A DNA stretch of 64,000 nt, from the NCBI GenBank assembly GCA_028753945.1, contig JAPNXP010000013.1, positions 1 through 64,000 on the forward strand, given 5' to 3'. The DNA is from Hexactinellida sp. DTS-2022 (lineage: Eukaryota > Porifera > Hexactinellida). Each line of letters begins with the position of its first letter. The stretch's first letter is position 1. Position numbers and translations under genes: made by a program. Shown here piece by piece: positions 26,600-36,200 of the stretch. A model generated the notes under the pieces. It was given only the letters and a program-made list of their open reading frames with translations. It made no database searches and was not told where the DNA came from.

Positions 26600-28042
26600 A
26601 TGCTAGTTAGTCTAATAAAGTTTATCTCATCCGGGGAGAGCCTAAGCGGAGCGTTTGGCTACAAAGACGAGAACCTATATCTGATCTTCCTCCTACTCTG
26701 CCTGCCCCTGGGCTGGTTCAATAGATTTATTAGCAACAGGACTCTGAGACAATTGTATATGGGCCTTATTGGGTTTGTGATCACCTATCTGATGTCGGGC
26801 ACACAGAGCTTGCACTCCGTCATTACTATCCTGGGTGCTTTCATTCTCCACAGTGTCCTGCACAAATCCTCATACCTCACCCTTGTGACTTTCGTCTGGT
26901 GTTTCGGTTACCTCACTTTCTTCAGATGTTCGTATCTCTTCGGGTTTCCTCCTTTCTCTAAGCTCGCTAACGCGGTCCAGTTGCTGCTCACGCTGCGTCT
27001 CTCCTCTCTCGCCGCCGACACGCGCGAGTACGCAGTGGGCTCCTCCGAGAAGGTGGCTCTGTTCGGAGGCAGCTACTCGTATTTCTTAGACTACAGCCAA
27101 GGGAACGTGTTCTCACGGCTGTTCCAGTACCTCTGCTTTTCCTACTGTTTCCTCGGACTCTTCACCGGACCTTTCTTCAGAGCCAAGACCTACTGCGACA
27201 TGATAGACCACCCGAACCTCCCAAAGATTCCTTATAGACATGCGCTTAGCAAAGTTATATATTACTTGCCCGTATATGTAACTGTACATTTGGTGCTAAT
27301 AAAACTGTTTCCCCTCGACTTTATCGGCTCCGAAGAATACTATGCACACGAGTGGGGAGCTCCTTTTCGATTGGCATATTTTGTTCCGTGTTTGGTTGCC
27401 TTTCGATGGCGATTCTACATCGCATGGACGATCTCGGTTGCTTCGTGCATCCTAGCTGGCCTAGGCGCGTACCCGGGGTCTGCCAAAGCCAGGCCCGGGG
27501 TAGGTCCCACGCAGATGCCTGAGCAAGAAGACCAATCCATTGATTACAGGACAGTGGAGAACCTGGAAGTTTGGGAAATTGAGACCAGCACAACTATTGA
27601 CGGACCACTCCAACATTGGAACATGACTGTACAATCATTCTTCTACTATCACATCTACAAGAGTTTCAGGAATAGAACAATGGGACGATTGGCTACATTC
27701 GGTTTATCTGCTTACTGGCACGGGTTGCATTTGGGGTATTACTTCGCGTTCTTCATGTTCATGCTCTTCATCACCGCGCAGTACAGCTTCATTCGATTCA
27801 CGCAACGCTGGAGAGTAAAAGGGAGGGAGCGGTTCTGGACTGTCGTAGACTTTATTTGTGCTTGGCGAGCATATGAGTACAGCGGGTTTGCGTTTCTGCT
27901 GCTCTCCCCCGAGAAGATACTGCGCGCGTGGGCCAGTGTGTATTACGTCGGACATCTCGTTACGGGCGTATGGGTTGGTATCGGGGCTCTGCAACTGCTG
28001 ATCGGTTGGTATTTCCACAAACCCGCGAAGAAACAGGATTAG
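26600..28042 (+). CDS. MBOAT7: Lysophosphatidylinositol acyltransferase, MBOAT7 type
   Basis: An ER multi-pass MBOAT that re-acylates lysophosphatidylinositol, in animals preferring arachidonoyl-CoA (Lands cycle). The 480-aa protein aligns through its length with MBOAT7 as I recall it: LHSVITILG, NAVQLLLTL, TGPFFR, FRWRFYIAW, LGAYPGSAKARPG and WNMTVQ. The catalytic pair is visible: Asn341 in WNMTVQ and His374 in SAYWHGLHLGYY. About nine to eleven hydrophobic segments are present. The first ATG in frame is at 26600; a reading frame open from TTG at 26588 adds four residues but is not a plausible start. Single exon. Divergent from the WD-repeat gene and followed 132 bp later by the POLR1D-like gene. 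Confidence 0.93.
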   Translation: MLVSLIKFISSGESLSGAFGYKDENLYLIFLLLCLPLGWFNRFISNRTLRQLYMGLIGFVITYLMSGTQSLHSVITILGAFILHSVLHKSSYLTLVTFVWCFGYLTFFRCSYLFGFPPFSKLANAVQLLLTLRLSSLAADTREYAVGSSEKVALFGGSYSYFLDYSQGNVFSRLFQYLCFSYCFLGLFTGPFFRAKTYCDMIDHPNLPKIPYRHALSKVIYYLPVYVTVHLVLIKLFPLDFIGSEEYYAHEWGAPFRLAYFVPCLVAFRWRFYIAWTISVASCILAGLGAYPGSAKARPGVGPTQMPEQEDQSIDYRTVENLEVWEIETSTTIDGPLQHWNMTVQSFFYYHIYKSFRNRTMGRLATFGLSAYWHGLHLGYYFAFFMFMLFITAQYSFIRFTQRWRVKGRERFWTVVDFICAWRAYEYSGFAFLLLSPEKILRAWASVYYVGHLVTGVWVGIGALQLLIGWYFHKPAKKQD

Positions 28043-28173
28043 CTGTACTTTTATATTGTTTGTCCATACGAATTTATAACACACTATAGTGCAGTAACAT
28101 TTATCATAATGTCTTATTTAGCGGATATATTTTGTGATGTCCTTATCTTGTAACTGTTAGCTAGGGCGAACGC

Positions 28174-28575
28174 ATGAATCCAACGTCTGAAAACAAGGCC
28201 GCCAGTAGACTCTCTATCCACAGACCCACATCAAAGAGAGATAAGAAACAGAAGAATCTGTCTAAAATAAAAAGAGTGCTAAAAGATACAAATACCATCA
28301 TACAATCTAGGATTCAACAGCCCACTAACTCGGTAGATACGCCTGTGGTTAGTGACACCAGCGAGCAGGAAGAGAGAGAGCTGGAAGCAGAAGCGGTTAG
28401 GCTCATATTGCTGGAGACTGCGCGAGCTAAAGAGCGCGTGCACACCATGGGAGCAATCGGATGGTCGCAGAACACAATTCCTAGAATCAACAAGCAGTTT
28501 GCCAAACAGATTGTAAGCAGCGCCCTCGCTGCTAATATTTACAATAATAAAGAGAAAGACAAGCAAGTACTGTAA
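28174..28575 (+). CDS. Small protein resembling the alternative (isoform 2) product of POLR1D
   Basis: A 133-aa protein with a basic N-terminus (SKRDKKQKN...KIKR) and an acidic helix (SEQEERELEAEAVRLILLE) followed by a conserved-looking block RAKERVHTMGAIGW...INKQFAKQIVSSAL. That block resembles, from memory, the TRAETMGPMGW...NKRFLINTIKNTL segment of the human POLR1D isoform that does not contain the RPAC2 fold. If right, this is a free-standing gene for a protein that vertebrates produce by alternative splicing at the POLR1D locus. The ATG at 28174 is the first in a frame with good context. It lies 132 bp after MBOAT7 and 154 bp before the cpRAS gene, same strand. Function is unknown; the homology rests on one short motif. 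Confidence 0.7.
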   Translation: MNPTSENKAASRLSIHRPTSKRDKKQKNLSKIKRVLKDTNTIIQSRIQQPTNSVDTPVVSDTSEQEERELEAEAVRLILLETARAKERVHTMGAIGWSQNTIPRINKQFAKQIVSSALAANIYNNKEKDKQVL

Positions 28576-28728
28576 TTATTCATATTTTGTAACTAACTGT
28601 GTGCTAGTTTTGTATATATTGAGGTTCAGTTATAAAAATTTTGCTCTGCGATGTTTTCCAAGTATTTGGTTGGTTTTGAGCCACAATATCCATGGTGTTC
28701 TGTTCACTAACTGTGTAGATTTGGTATA

Positions 28729-31700
28729 ATGGAGTTCGCTGGCGATAAGCTGTACGTGCCCGAGCAGGAGGAGTTCGAGTACGCCCGCGAGGACGAGGCT
28801 AAGCTGACTATAACGGAGCGGCTGCAGCAGGAGCAACAGCAGTACGAGCAGCAGACTCAGGCCGTTCGCTACATGAAGACCGGGGCGGAGGAGACGGTGA
28901 TGCTGGACATACTGGACACAGCCGGGCAGGAGGAATTCTCTGCCATGCGAGAGCACTACATGCTACACTCCAGCGCATTCCTACTGGTGTTCTCAATCAC
29001 AGACGCCTTGTCCTTCCAGGAGGTGGAGCGACTGTACACTTTCTCTCTTCGCGTGAGAGACGCTACCAAAGTCCCGGCTGTGCTTGTTGGGAATAAGTCA
29101 GACCTGGAAGCTGTCCGTGTGGTCTCTACTTTGCAGGCTAAGGCGGTAGCCGACAAGCTGATGATCCCGTATATCGAGACTTCGGCAAAAACCGGTCACA
29201 ATGTGTCGCAGGCTTTCATAGAACTTCTGAGAGTGACTCCTTTCAGAGGAAAGGATTATAAGATCGCGACTCTGGGCTCGGGCGGAGTTGGCAAGTCCGC
29301 CCTCTCGATTCGCTACGTCCAACAGATATTCGTGGAGGATTATGACCCGACCATAGAGGACAGCTATCGCAAGGCTGTGAGCATTCCTATTGGCGAGATT
29401 GGTTGTAACCTGGCCCCAGCCCCAGCCAGTAGCAGTGTGAAGTCTGCAAGCAAGAAGAGCAGCTTCGGCTCTTCTATCTCGTCGATGTTCAAACGCAAAC
29501 CTAAAGAAGCAGCCGCTAAGCCTCTCGAAGACATGCTCAGCTGTCCACTGGAGCTGCTGGACATAAAGTCTGAGGTCCTGTCGAGTCTGGACCACAGCAC
29601 TCTGGTGCAGCTCCTCAGCCTGGCGCCCAACATACTCCTCATGTATGACGTCACGGACAATGCTACCTTTGTGGCCCTACAGGAACTGGTGCAGCTGGAG
29701 GCTATAAAGCAGGGCTCCAGCAGCAAGCGCTACTTCGTGATAGCCAACAAGTGCGACGCCGGTCTGGGCGCGACAGAGACAGCTCCCGCGAAGGAACTGG
29801 CCAGGGAATTGGGCGGGAGTTTCCAAGAGATATCTCTCCTTGTAAGGGAGCACGCCATGAGGCCTATCGAAACGCTCCTCAATCTGCACCTAGCATCCGA
29901 GGCGCCTGGCGCCACAGCTGTTCCCTGTAAGCTGCTGGTGATTGGCGCGGAGAAGGTGGGGAAGACGCTCTTCTGCAAGACCGCGTCCGGTCTGGAGAAA
30001 GGGGAGGAGAAGTCCAACTTGGCGAACGAGTTCGTTTGTTCTGTGAGTGTTAGGCTTAGCGAGGGCAGGTACTCACTCGTGTCAGACTCGGAGCCAGCGA
30101 AAGAACCCATAAAGCAAGCAGATAAGTCTGTTGGGGAGGAGTACAGGGACCAGCAGGCTAAGCTGAAGAATGAGCAGAAGGGCGTGCTCCGGAGGAAGAA
30201 AGCTGATTCTAATCTGGTCGCCATCAAGCTGGGGAGTCTGGATGACCAGAATGTGAGGCCTGGAATTCCTTCCTACTGCAGCAGTTGTCAGGCAGCCTAC
30301 AGCTTGACGTCTGAGCTGTCAGAGAGCCTCTGGGCCTGCGAGTTCTGCGCCGCTGAGAACACTATAGCGGGCGGAGCGGGGGATAAGGCGCACTCGGAAC
30401 TGGAGGACTATATTCTGGAGGCGGGCCAGCCCGGCCAGGCCGCAGAGCAGACGCCAGGCGTCTCGCACAGCAACAAGCTGGTCATATACTGCATAGACGT
30501 GTCCGGGTCTATGGGCGTGACCATGCAACTCCCGCAGCTGCAGAGCGAGTGGAAGCGACTGCGCGAAGGCGATAACTTCAAGGAATTCATTTCTCGTCTA
30601 GACTGCATAAAGCAGGCGATTCTGCGGCAGCTGGAACGCATGCTGATCGAGAGTCCCAAGCAGAGAGTGTGTCTGGTTGTGTTCAGCAGCAGCGTACGGG
30701 TGCTGGGCGACGGGTCTTCTGCCGGTATTCACATCTCTGCCGACGCTTCTAATATGCAGGCGCTGCTGAATGCAGGCTCCGAGACAGCAGGGAAGAGCGG
30801 GTTCAAGCCGATCAAACAGAGCTTTAAGAATCTCAAGAAAGTAATCGAAGACATCAAGGAGGGAGGAGGCACTGCCCTGGGGCCCGGCCTATCCACAGCG
30901 GTTGGCATCGGCAGGAAGTTCCCGGGCGCCGAGGTTATAATCTGCACGGACGGAGAGCCGAACTCGGGGGTGGGGACGCTCAGCACCGGGGGGAGCGGGG
31001 ACATTAAGTTCTACCAGGAAATAGGACAGGAGGCGCTGATCGGCGAGAGCACCATCTCAGTTATAGGAATAGAGGGACAGGAGTGCGCCATGGAGCACCT
31101 GGCTCAGTGCGCGGATAAAACTAACGGAACAGTCAACATTCTGCATCCAATGGAGCTGATCAGACAGCTGAGACTTATCGGGCAGAACCCTACCATCGCC
31201 TCTAACGTGAGCGTAAAGTTCTTCCTGCACCCGAGTCTCTGCTTCGAGGGAGAGGCGGGCCCCGACGCCTGCGTGCTGGTCAAGCCGGTGGGGAACGCCA
31301 CCAGGAGCAGCGACATCAGCTTCAAGTATAAGCTCAACAAGAACCGCACTGACCCCTCACTGAAGCAGGTTCCGTTCCAGGTCCAGATCAGCTACCAGCT
31401 GAAGGACGGGTCCCGGTGTCTGCGGGTTATTTCCCAGTTCCAGCAGCTCTCCGCGGAGCCGCCCAGCGAGGACGGGAGCGTTAACATCGCGGTGCTCGCG
31501 CTGGGCGCCATTCAGATGGCGGCGGCGCTGGCGGAGGAGGGGCGCGGCGCAGAGGCGCTGGAGCACCTGCAGAAGACGGAGGCGCTCATGCGCAGGTCCG
31601 CAGCCACCATGCGCCAGAAGGAGGAGCACTACATATTCCTGCAGGAGGTCAAGCAGCTGGAGCCAGAGCTGAAGCGGACAGGCAAGCGCGGGGACGCGGG

Positions 31701-31836
31701 CGTCAAGCTGCTGCACGCCAAGAAGAATATCTCCCTCGACACGCTGCTCTCCGCGCAGGGAAAGATGCAGGTCATTAACCAGCGCACCAACACCGACCTG
31801 CAGCTGCAGGAGCAGTACTACAACTTTACTTGTTAG
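28729..31836 (+). CDS. Circularly permuted Ras (cpRAS) - zinc finger - vWA/Sec23-like protein
   Basis: A 1,035-aa single-exon protein. Ras motifs occur in permuted order: G3 DTAGQEE (63-69), G4 NKSD (122-125), G5 ETSAK (150-154), then G1 GSGGVGKS (183-190) and switch I YDPTIED (205-211). These halves are both close to canonical Ras. A second, degenerate set follows in the same order: LLDIKSE in the G3 place (about 276-282), NKCD (340-343), then P-loop GAEKVGKT (406-413). Next comes a C2-C2 zinc finger (C517, C520, C537, C540) with SLWACEFCAAEN, like the Sec23/24 finger, then a vWA domain with MIDAS DVSGS (590-594) and CTDGEPNSG. The tail (about 800-1,035) is beta-rich then helical, again Sec23/24-like. 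Permuted Ras joined to zinc finger and vWA matches the cpRAS family known from Dictyostelium and scattered eukaryotes (Elias and Novotny 2008, from memory). Cellular role unknown. Confidence 0.93.
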   Translation: MEFAGDKLYVPEQEEFEYAREDEAKLTITERLQQEQQQYEQQTQAVRYMKTGAEETVMLDILDTAGQEEFSAMREHYMLHSSAFLLVFSITDALSFQEVERLYTFSLRVRDATKVPAVLVGNKSDLEAVRVVSTLQAKAVADKLMIPYIETSAKTGHNVSQAFIELLRVTPFRGKDYKIATLGSGGVGKSALSIRYVQQIFVEDYDPTIEDSYRKAVSIPIGEIGCNLAPAPASSSVKSASKKSSFGSSISSMFKRKPKEAAAKPLEDMLSCPLELLDIKSEVLSSLDHSTLVQLLSLAPNILLMYDVTDNATFVALQELVQLEAIKQGSSSKRYFVIANKCDAGLGATETAPAKELARELGGSFQEISLLVREHAMRPIETLLNLHLASEAPGATAVPCKLLVIGAEKVGKTLFCKTASGLEKGEEKSNLANEFVCSVSVRLSEGRYSLVSDSEPAKEPIKQADKSVGEEYRDQQAKLKNEQKGVLRRKKADSNLVAIKLGSLDDQNVRPGIPSYCSSCQAAYSLTSELSESLWACEFCAAENTIAGGAGDKAHSELEDYILEAGQPGQAAEQTPGVSHSNKLVIYCIDVSGSMGVTMQLPQLQSEWKRLREGDNFKEFISRLDCIKQAILRQLERMLIESPKQRVCLVVFSSSVRVLGDGSSAGIHISADASNMQALLNAGSETAGKSGFKPIKQSFKNLKKVIEDIKEGGGTALGPGLSTAVGIGRKFPGAEVIICTDGEPNSGVGTLSTGGSGDIKFYQEIGQEALIGESTISVIGIEGQECAMEHLAQCADKTNGTVNILHPMELIRQLRLIGQNPTIASNVSVKFFLHPSLCFEGEAGPDACVLVKPVGNATRSSDISFKYKLNKNRTDPSLKQVPFQVQISYQLKDGSRCLRVISQFQQLSAEPPSEDGSVNIAVLALGAIQMAAALAEEGRGAEALEHLQKTEALMRRSAATMRQKEEHYIFLQEVKQLEPELKRTGKRGDAGVKLLHAKKNISLDTLLSAQGKMQVINQRTNTDLQLQEQYYNFTC

Positions 31837-32040
31837 CCTAGTGCTGTTGGTAGGAACTCAGGATTTCTTATTTTAGCTACAAAGACTATTGTAGATACTA
31901 GTCTGTATATTTTGTATACTATCTCGGATGCTATTTTATTTATCAAAGTTGTATTTATTTTCTACGTTAATTCCCTCGCGTATTACGAATTATAAATCTT
32001 AACATAGGATAGGGGTGCGTATTCGGCAGGTTAGTTAGGC

Positions 32041-32967
32041 ATGGCTTGTATCGCAACTTGGCCCTTCGGCTACGAAGCTGTGTCGGCAGCTCTCGTGGTT
32101 ATAGAGAGAGGGGGGACCAGCGTGGAGGCGCTGAAAGCAGGAATAACACTGGTGGAGGACGACTCTAGTTTGGGACCTAGGAACGTGGGCCGCGGGAACT
32201 TCCCGAACGCGGCTGGCTTCCCGCAGTATGACGGGGGCGTCATGCGAGGCTCGGACTGCCGCGTGGGGGCGGTCGGCGCCCTGGAGCACTGCCCCAACGC
32301 ATTCAGTGTGGCCTGTTGCGTTCTGGAAAAGTCGAGACACAGCTTCCTCGCGGGGGCGGGGGCCACTGCGTTTGCGGAGACTCAGGGCTTCCCAATGGAG
32401 CCGCACGAAGAGCTGCTCAAGTCTGACGCGCAGACAAAGCCGCTCGTGAACTTCCCGAGCGAGCCCTCGCTGCCCTACCAAGCGCCGAGCCACGACACGC
32501 TCGCCATGATAGCGCTGGACCGGGCCGGACAGCTGGCCTGCGGGGTGTCCACCAGCGGGCTGCTCGGGAAGGAGGTCGGGAGGATAGGGGACAGTCCGCT
32601 CCCCGGAAGTGGGTTCTACGCAGACAACTGCTACGGGTCCGCCTGCGCCACTGGCGACGGGGACACCATAATGCAGTTCTGCCCGTGCTTCCACGTGGTG
32701 TGTCTGATGCGGTACCAGGGCCTGGCGCCGCAGCTGGCCTGCGAGGAAGTGGTCAGAGACATGGTCAGGCGGAACAAGGGCTCTTTCATGGTAGCTCTGA
32801 TAGCAATGGATCCTAAGGGGAATATGGGCGCTAGCGGGACTCTAAACTCCTGCAAGAGAGATGGGAAGGAGTTTGGTGGATTCCCGGCTGCGCTTTGGGA
32901 CGCTGTGAGCCAGAAAGCTCGGATTGTTACCTACCCGAATATTGTAAAGCATTTGGGATCGATTTAG
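32041..32967 (+). CDS. AGA: N4-(beta-N-acetylglucosaminyl)-L-asparaginase-like Ntn hydrolase
   Basis: Aspartylglucosaminidase cleaves the GlcNAc-Asn bond during lysosomal glycoprotein breakdown; it is made as a precursor that self-cleaves at Asp-Thr to expose the N-terminal Thr nucleophile. This 308-aa protein has the cleavage site HDT at 151-153 (T153 predicted nucleophile) and the substrate-pocket run GRIGDSPLPGSGFYADN, then ACATGDGD. TWPF near the N-terminus also matches the family. It is shorter than the human enzyme (346 aa) and starts at the conserved TWPF region with no signal peptide; an in-frame TAG six bases before the ATG (32035-32037) excludes a simple N-terminal extension. So either it is cytosolic, as in some related asparaginases, or a leader exon was missed. 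The catalytic class is secure; lysosomal role is not. Confidence 0.88.
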   Translation: MACIATWPFGYEAVSAALVVIERGGTSVEALKAGITLVEDDSSLGPRNVGRGNFPNAAGFPQYDGGVMRGSDCRVGAVGALEHCPNAFSVACCVLEKSRHSFLAGAGATAFAETQGFPMEPHEELLKSDAQTKPLVNFPSEPSLPYQAPSHDTLAMIALDRAGQLACGVSTSGLLGKEVGRIGDSPLPGSGFYADNCYGSACATGDGDTIMQFCPCFHVVCLMRYQGLAPQLACEEVVRDMVRRNKGSFMVALIAMDPKGNMGASGTLNSCKRDGKEFGGFPAALWDAVSQKARIVTYPNIVKHLGSI

Positions 32968-33210
32968 AATGTTTTTTATTTATCCGACATTTAGTTTCCT
33001 CACTAATATAGCACCAGTTTCACCTAATTTATTTGTACAATTCTCTGGACCCGTAGCTAAATATAGCAATATTTGATTGCTCGATTGCGGTATCAGAAAT
33101 TTGATACTTTTGAAATTGACTACGAATCGGACCAGTATGTAATAGGATAGTATACTGTTTTTCTTGTTCTATTTTCCATTAGCTATCAATTATCTCAACA
33201 AGTTTAGCTA

Positions 33211-33231
33211 ATGTATCGCTATCAACGATAA
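33211..33231 (+). promoter_or_regulatory. Upstream ORF (6 codons) abutting the HECTD4-like start
   Basis: ATG at 33211 opens a six-residue frame (MYRYQR) whose TAA (33229-33231) directly touches the ATG at 33232, in the same frame. If present on the mRNA it would reduce or tune initiation on the ligase. It sits right after an acceptor-like gtttag. Confidence 0.4.
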
Positions 33232-36200
33232 ATGGCAACTTTGAAGGACGAACACCTGCAGTGGCTCGCTCTGAACGAGCACCTCATTCTCCTGGGAGAC
33301 GGACTCTTCCGCGTGAACGACCCGACCGAGAAGCTGGAGAGTTCCTATTCCCAGAGCTCGGCGCCCGAGGACGACTTGTTGTTGGTGGACACCTGTTCCA
33401 GCACGCTGCTCATGCAGAAGCTGCGGCTGTGTCCGCGCTGCCTCGCCGAGCAGAACGCATACTGCCAGTTCACAGAGTACCGCTTCAAAGCCCTGGCCTA
33501 CTACTGGTACGTGCAGCAGGCTCAGCTGGAGGAGGCACGACAAAAGGTAGGCTATTATAACTTGTCTGCTGTTAGCTATTCATTGGAACCTGCATATAAT
33601 AGGAGAGGAGAAAAGGAGATCCGTTCGAGCACCAGTGCCCCGGGATTGAGAAATGTGACAAAATCCCCTTTCACATGAAGCTAGCATTCCTGGTGCTGAC
33701 CAACAAGCCCTTCCTCCAACAGACTGGCCTCAAGGACGTGGCGCTCATACACAGCACCTCGCTGGTCATATTCCACACTCTGAGACACTTCGACCCGATG
33801 CAGCTGATCACGGAGAAGCGCGAGAGCATCACGAATATAGAGGCCCTCCTCTCCAGCTGGCTGTCCACCCTCACGCAGGTCTCCCCTCTCCCAGCCGAGA
33901 CCATAGAGCAGGTATTTATTCCGTATTTATTCCAAGGTATAGACAGTTATATTATACTCTGTTGCTCAGATAGTCGCTTGTCTGATCGCGCTTGCTCAGG
34001 CGAGAGGGACCCTGAAGAGCATAATCAGCGCAGTGCACACAATCCAGAGACTGGGGGCGAGCACACCCGTCAGTCTGCAGGTGGGCGGCATCATGAAGAA
34101 GCTGAGACAGAGCTACGAGGTCGGGTGGCAGAGCTTCTCTGTGTTCCACATGGCCACGTGGTCTTATGATGACGCCAACCTCCCGGAGAGTCTGCCCTTC
34201 CAGGTTAATTTAATTACTGTTCATTCTGTGATCTTATATACCTCATAACTACTCTCCATAAACACTTGTAATGGTTCTTAGAACGAGTCAGACCAGCCGG
34301 CAAACGAGATCTACCCGAGCTGTGCCTCTGACGGACACTTCCTCTACGTCAACAAGCAGAACGGACGCATCATAAAGGTGGGCACAGGGCTGCACGGCAC
34401 CTGTCGGGGGCAAATATACGCACACACGGACTGCGAGCCGGGCTGGCTGGCGTTTGTGAACGGACAGCTCCTGTTTAGAGCAATGAGTCTGGAGGAGAAA
34501 GATCAGGATGTCGAATTGGAGAAGAAAATCGAAGATCCCAAAGAAGTTGGTTCCGATGAAAATGCTAAGAAAGATAGCCAAGCAAAGGATAAACCTGATC
34601 AGAAACTGGGTGATAAGAAACAAGAAAAATCTGATAAGAAACAAGAAAAATCCGATAAGAAAGAAGAACAAAAATCCGATAAGAAAGAGGAACAATCTGT
34701 AAACAAAGAGAAACAACCAGAAAAGAAAGAGGGGGAACCCGAAGAACAAAAAGCCGAAAAGAAAGAGGAACAACAGGAAAAGATTGAGAAACAATCTGAT
34801 AAGAAAGAGGAACAATCTGTAAAGAAAGAGGAACAACCTATAAAGAAAGAGGGAGAACCCGAAAAGAAAGAAGAACAAAAAGCCGAAAAGATTGAGAAAC
34901 AATCTGAAAAGAAAGAGGAACTAGCCGAACAGAAAGAGGAAACTGTTCTTGTGAAGAGCGAGGACGATATTTATGATCTGAAGGACGACCAAGAAGTCGA
35001 CCTCTACGAGAAGAACGAAGATATTCTTATCCTGCAGGAGGAACTGGTGCGGACGATGGGAGAGGAGCAGCTGGAGCACCTCAAGGGCAGGAGAGATAAG
35101 ATCCACTTCCTCGCTGCCAAGATAGAGGCACAGATGCAGGAGGATGAGAGCGAGCCAGCTCCCAACGACACTTGGAGCGTAGCGCAAAAGATCGAAACCG
35201 ACTCGCAAGAGAATGTGGACGGAGAGGACGTCCTCCTGGACCAGTCGCCCTCCCCCGCAGAGCCAGCCCTGCTCTGCCAGGTTCTGGATACGAAGACGCT
35301 CAAGCCGGTCTGCTCGGTCTTCCATCCGGTCGTGAGCGCCTCCCACCGGAGAGAGACCACGTCCCACCTGGCGGGGGACGGCATCCGACTCTACCGCGTC
35401 TACCAGATCCCAGGCGCGCGCAAGAGCGACAAGAAGTCCGCGGAGGAGTTCGAAGCGCGAGTGGAGACATTCGAATTGGAGGTGAGTAGAGGCGACTGCC
35501 CTCTTAAACTGTGCTTATATAAACTATTTTAGGTAACCGAAGATGCCGTGCTGATAGTTCGACTGGTAAGCAGTGTAATTCTCCTAAGAGACCAGTCTGT
35601 TAAGGAGATTCCGAAGCCCCCCTCCTGGTTCTTCGACTCCCCCTACTACACCAGTCCGGGCCTCTCTCCCTACCTGAAGCGCTTCTACGCCCCGACCTAC
35701 GACTCCGCCAAACAGCTGCACACCACCTCCGGCATAACGCTGCGACAGCTCTACCACTGCGCCTGCTTCTCCAACGGGAGCTACATCCTGTTCCTCTTCC
35801 TGTCGGGTCAGGCTCTCAAGAAGACGCTCTTAACGGCGCTCTGCTACAGACTCGGGGACAACTTCGCGGAGTACAAAGGAATCTGGGACCTGCACTACGT
35901 GGCCTCTGCCTCCATGGCTCGATCCATCACCACGAGTCTCACCACCTGCTACGATCCGATCAACAACTCGCTGTGGTCGTGCACTGACACCTGGGCCGAC
36001 CAGTGGATGCTGGGGGTCAATTTCAGTAAGAAAATGGCAGACATCCACTTCGGTTTGGCGCCTGACGTTGTGTACAATCCCCCGAGACAAGCAGTGCGCT
36101 GCGAGTCTTATGTGAACATTCTTGTGATTAAGCCAAAAGCCCCCTCTCCGTCAGGGGATGCGGACACTGATAAGCCTGTCTCCTCCACTGACGTCATGAG

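Noticed and set aside
28729-29270. cpRAS gene as an ordinary Ras gene with a missing first exon
   Set aside because: No G1-G2 coding sequence is found between 28576 and 28729, the preceding gene ends there, and a canonical G1-G2 half follows in the same frame.
34288-34902. 204-aa minus-strand frame rich in Phe/Leu
   Set aside because: It is the antisense of the KKEEQ-coding tract; the low-complexity hydrophobic string is a shadow.
35566-35590. Possible extra intron (gtaagc...aagag) in the HECTD4-like gene
   Set aside because: It would be only about 25 nt and would shift the frame out of the clear downstream protein (KEIPKPPSWFFDSPYY).
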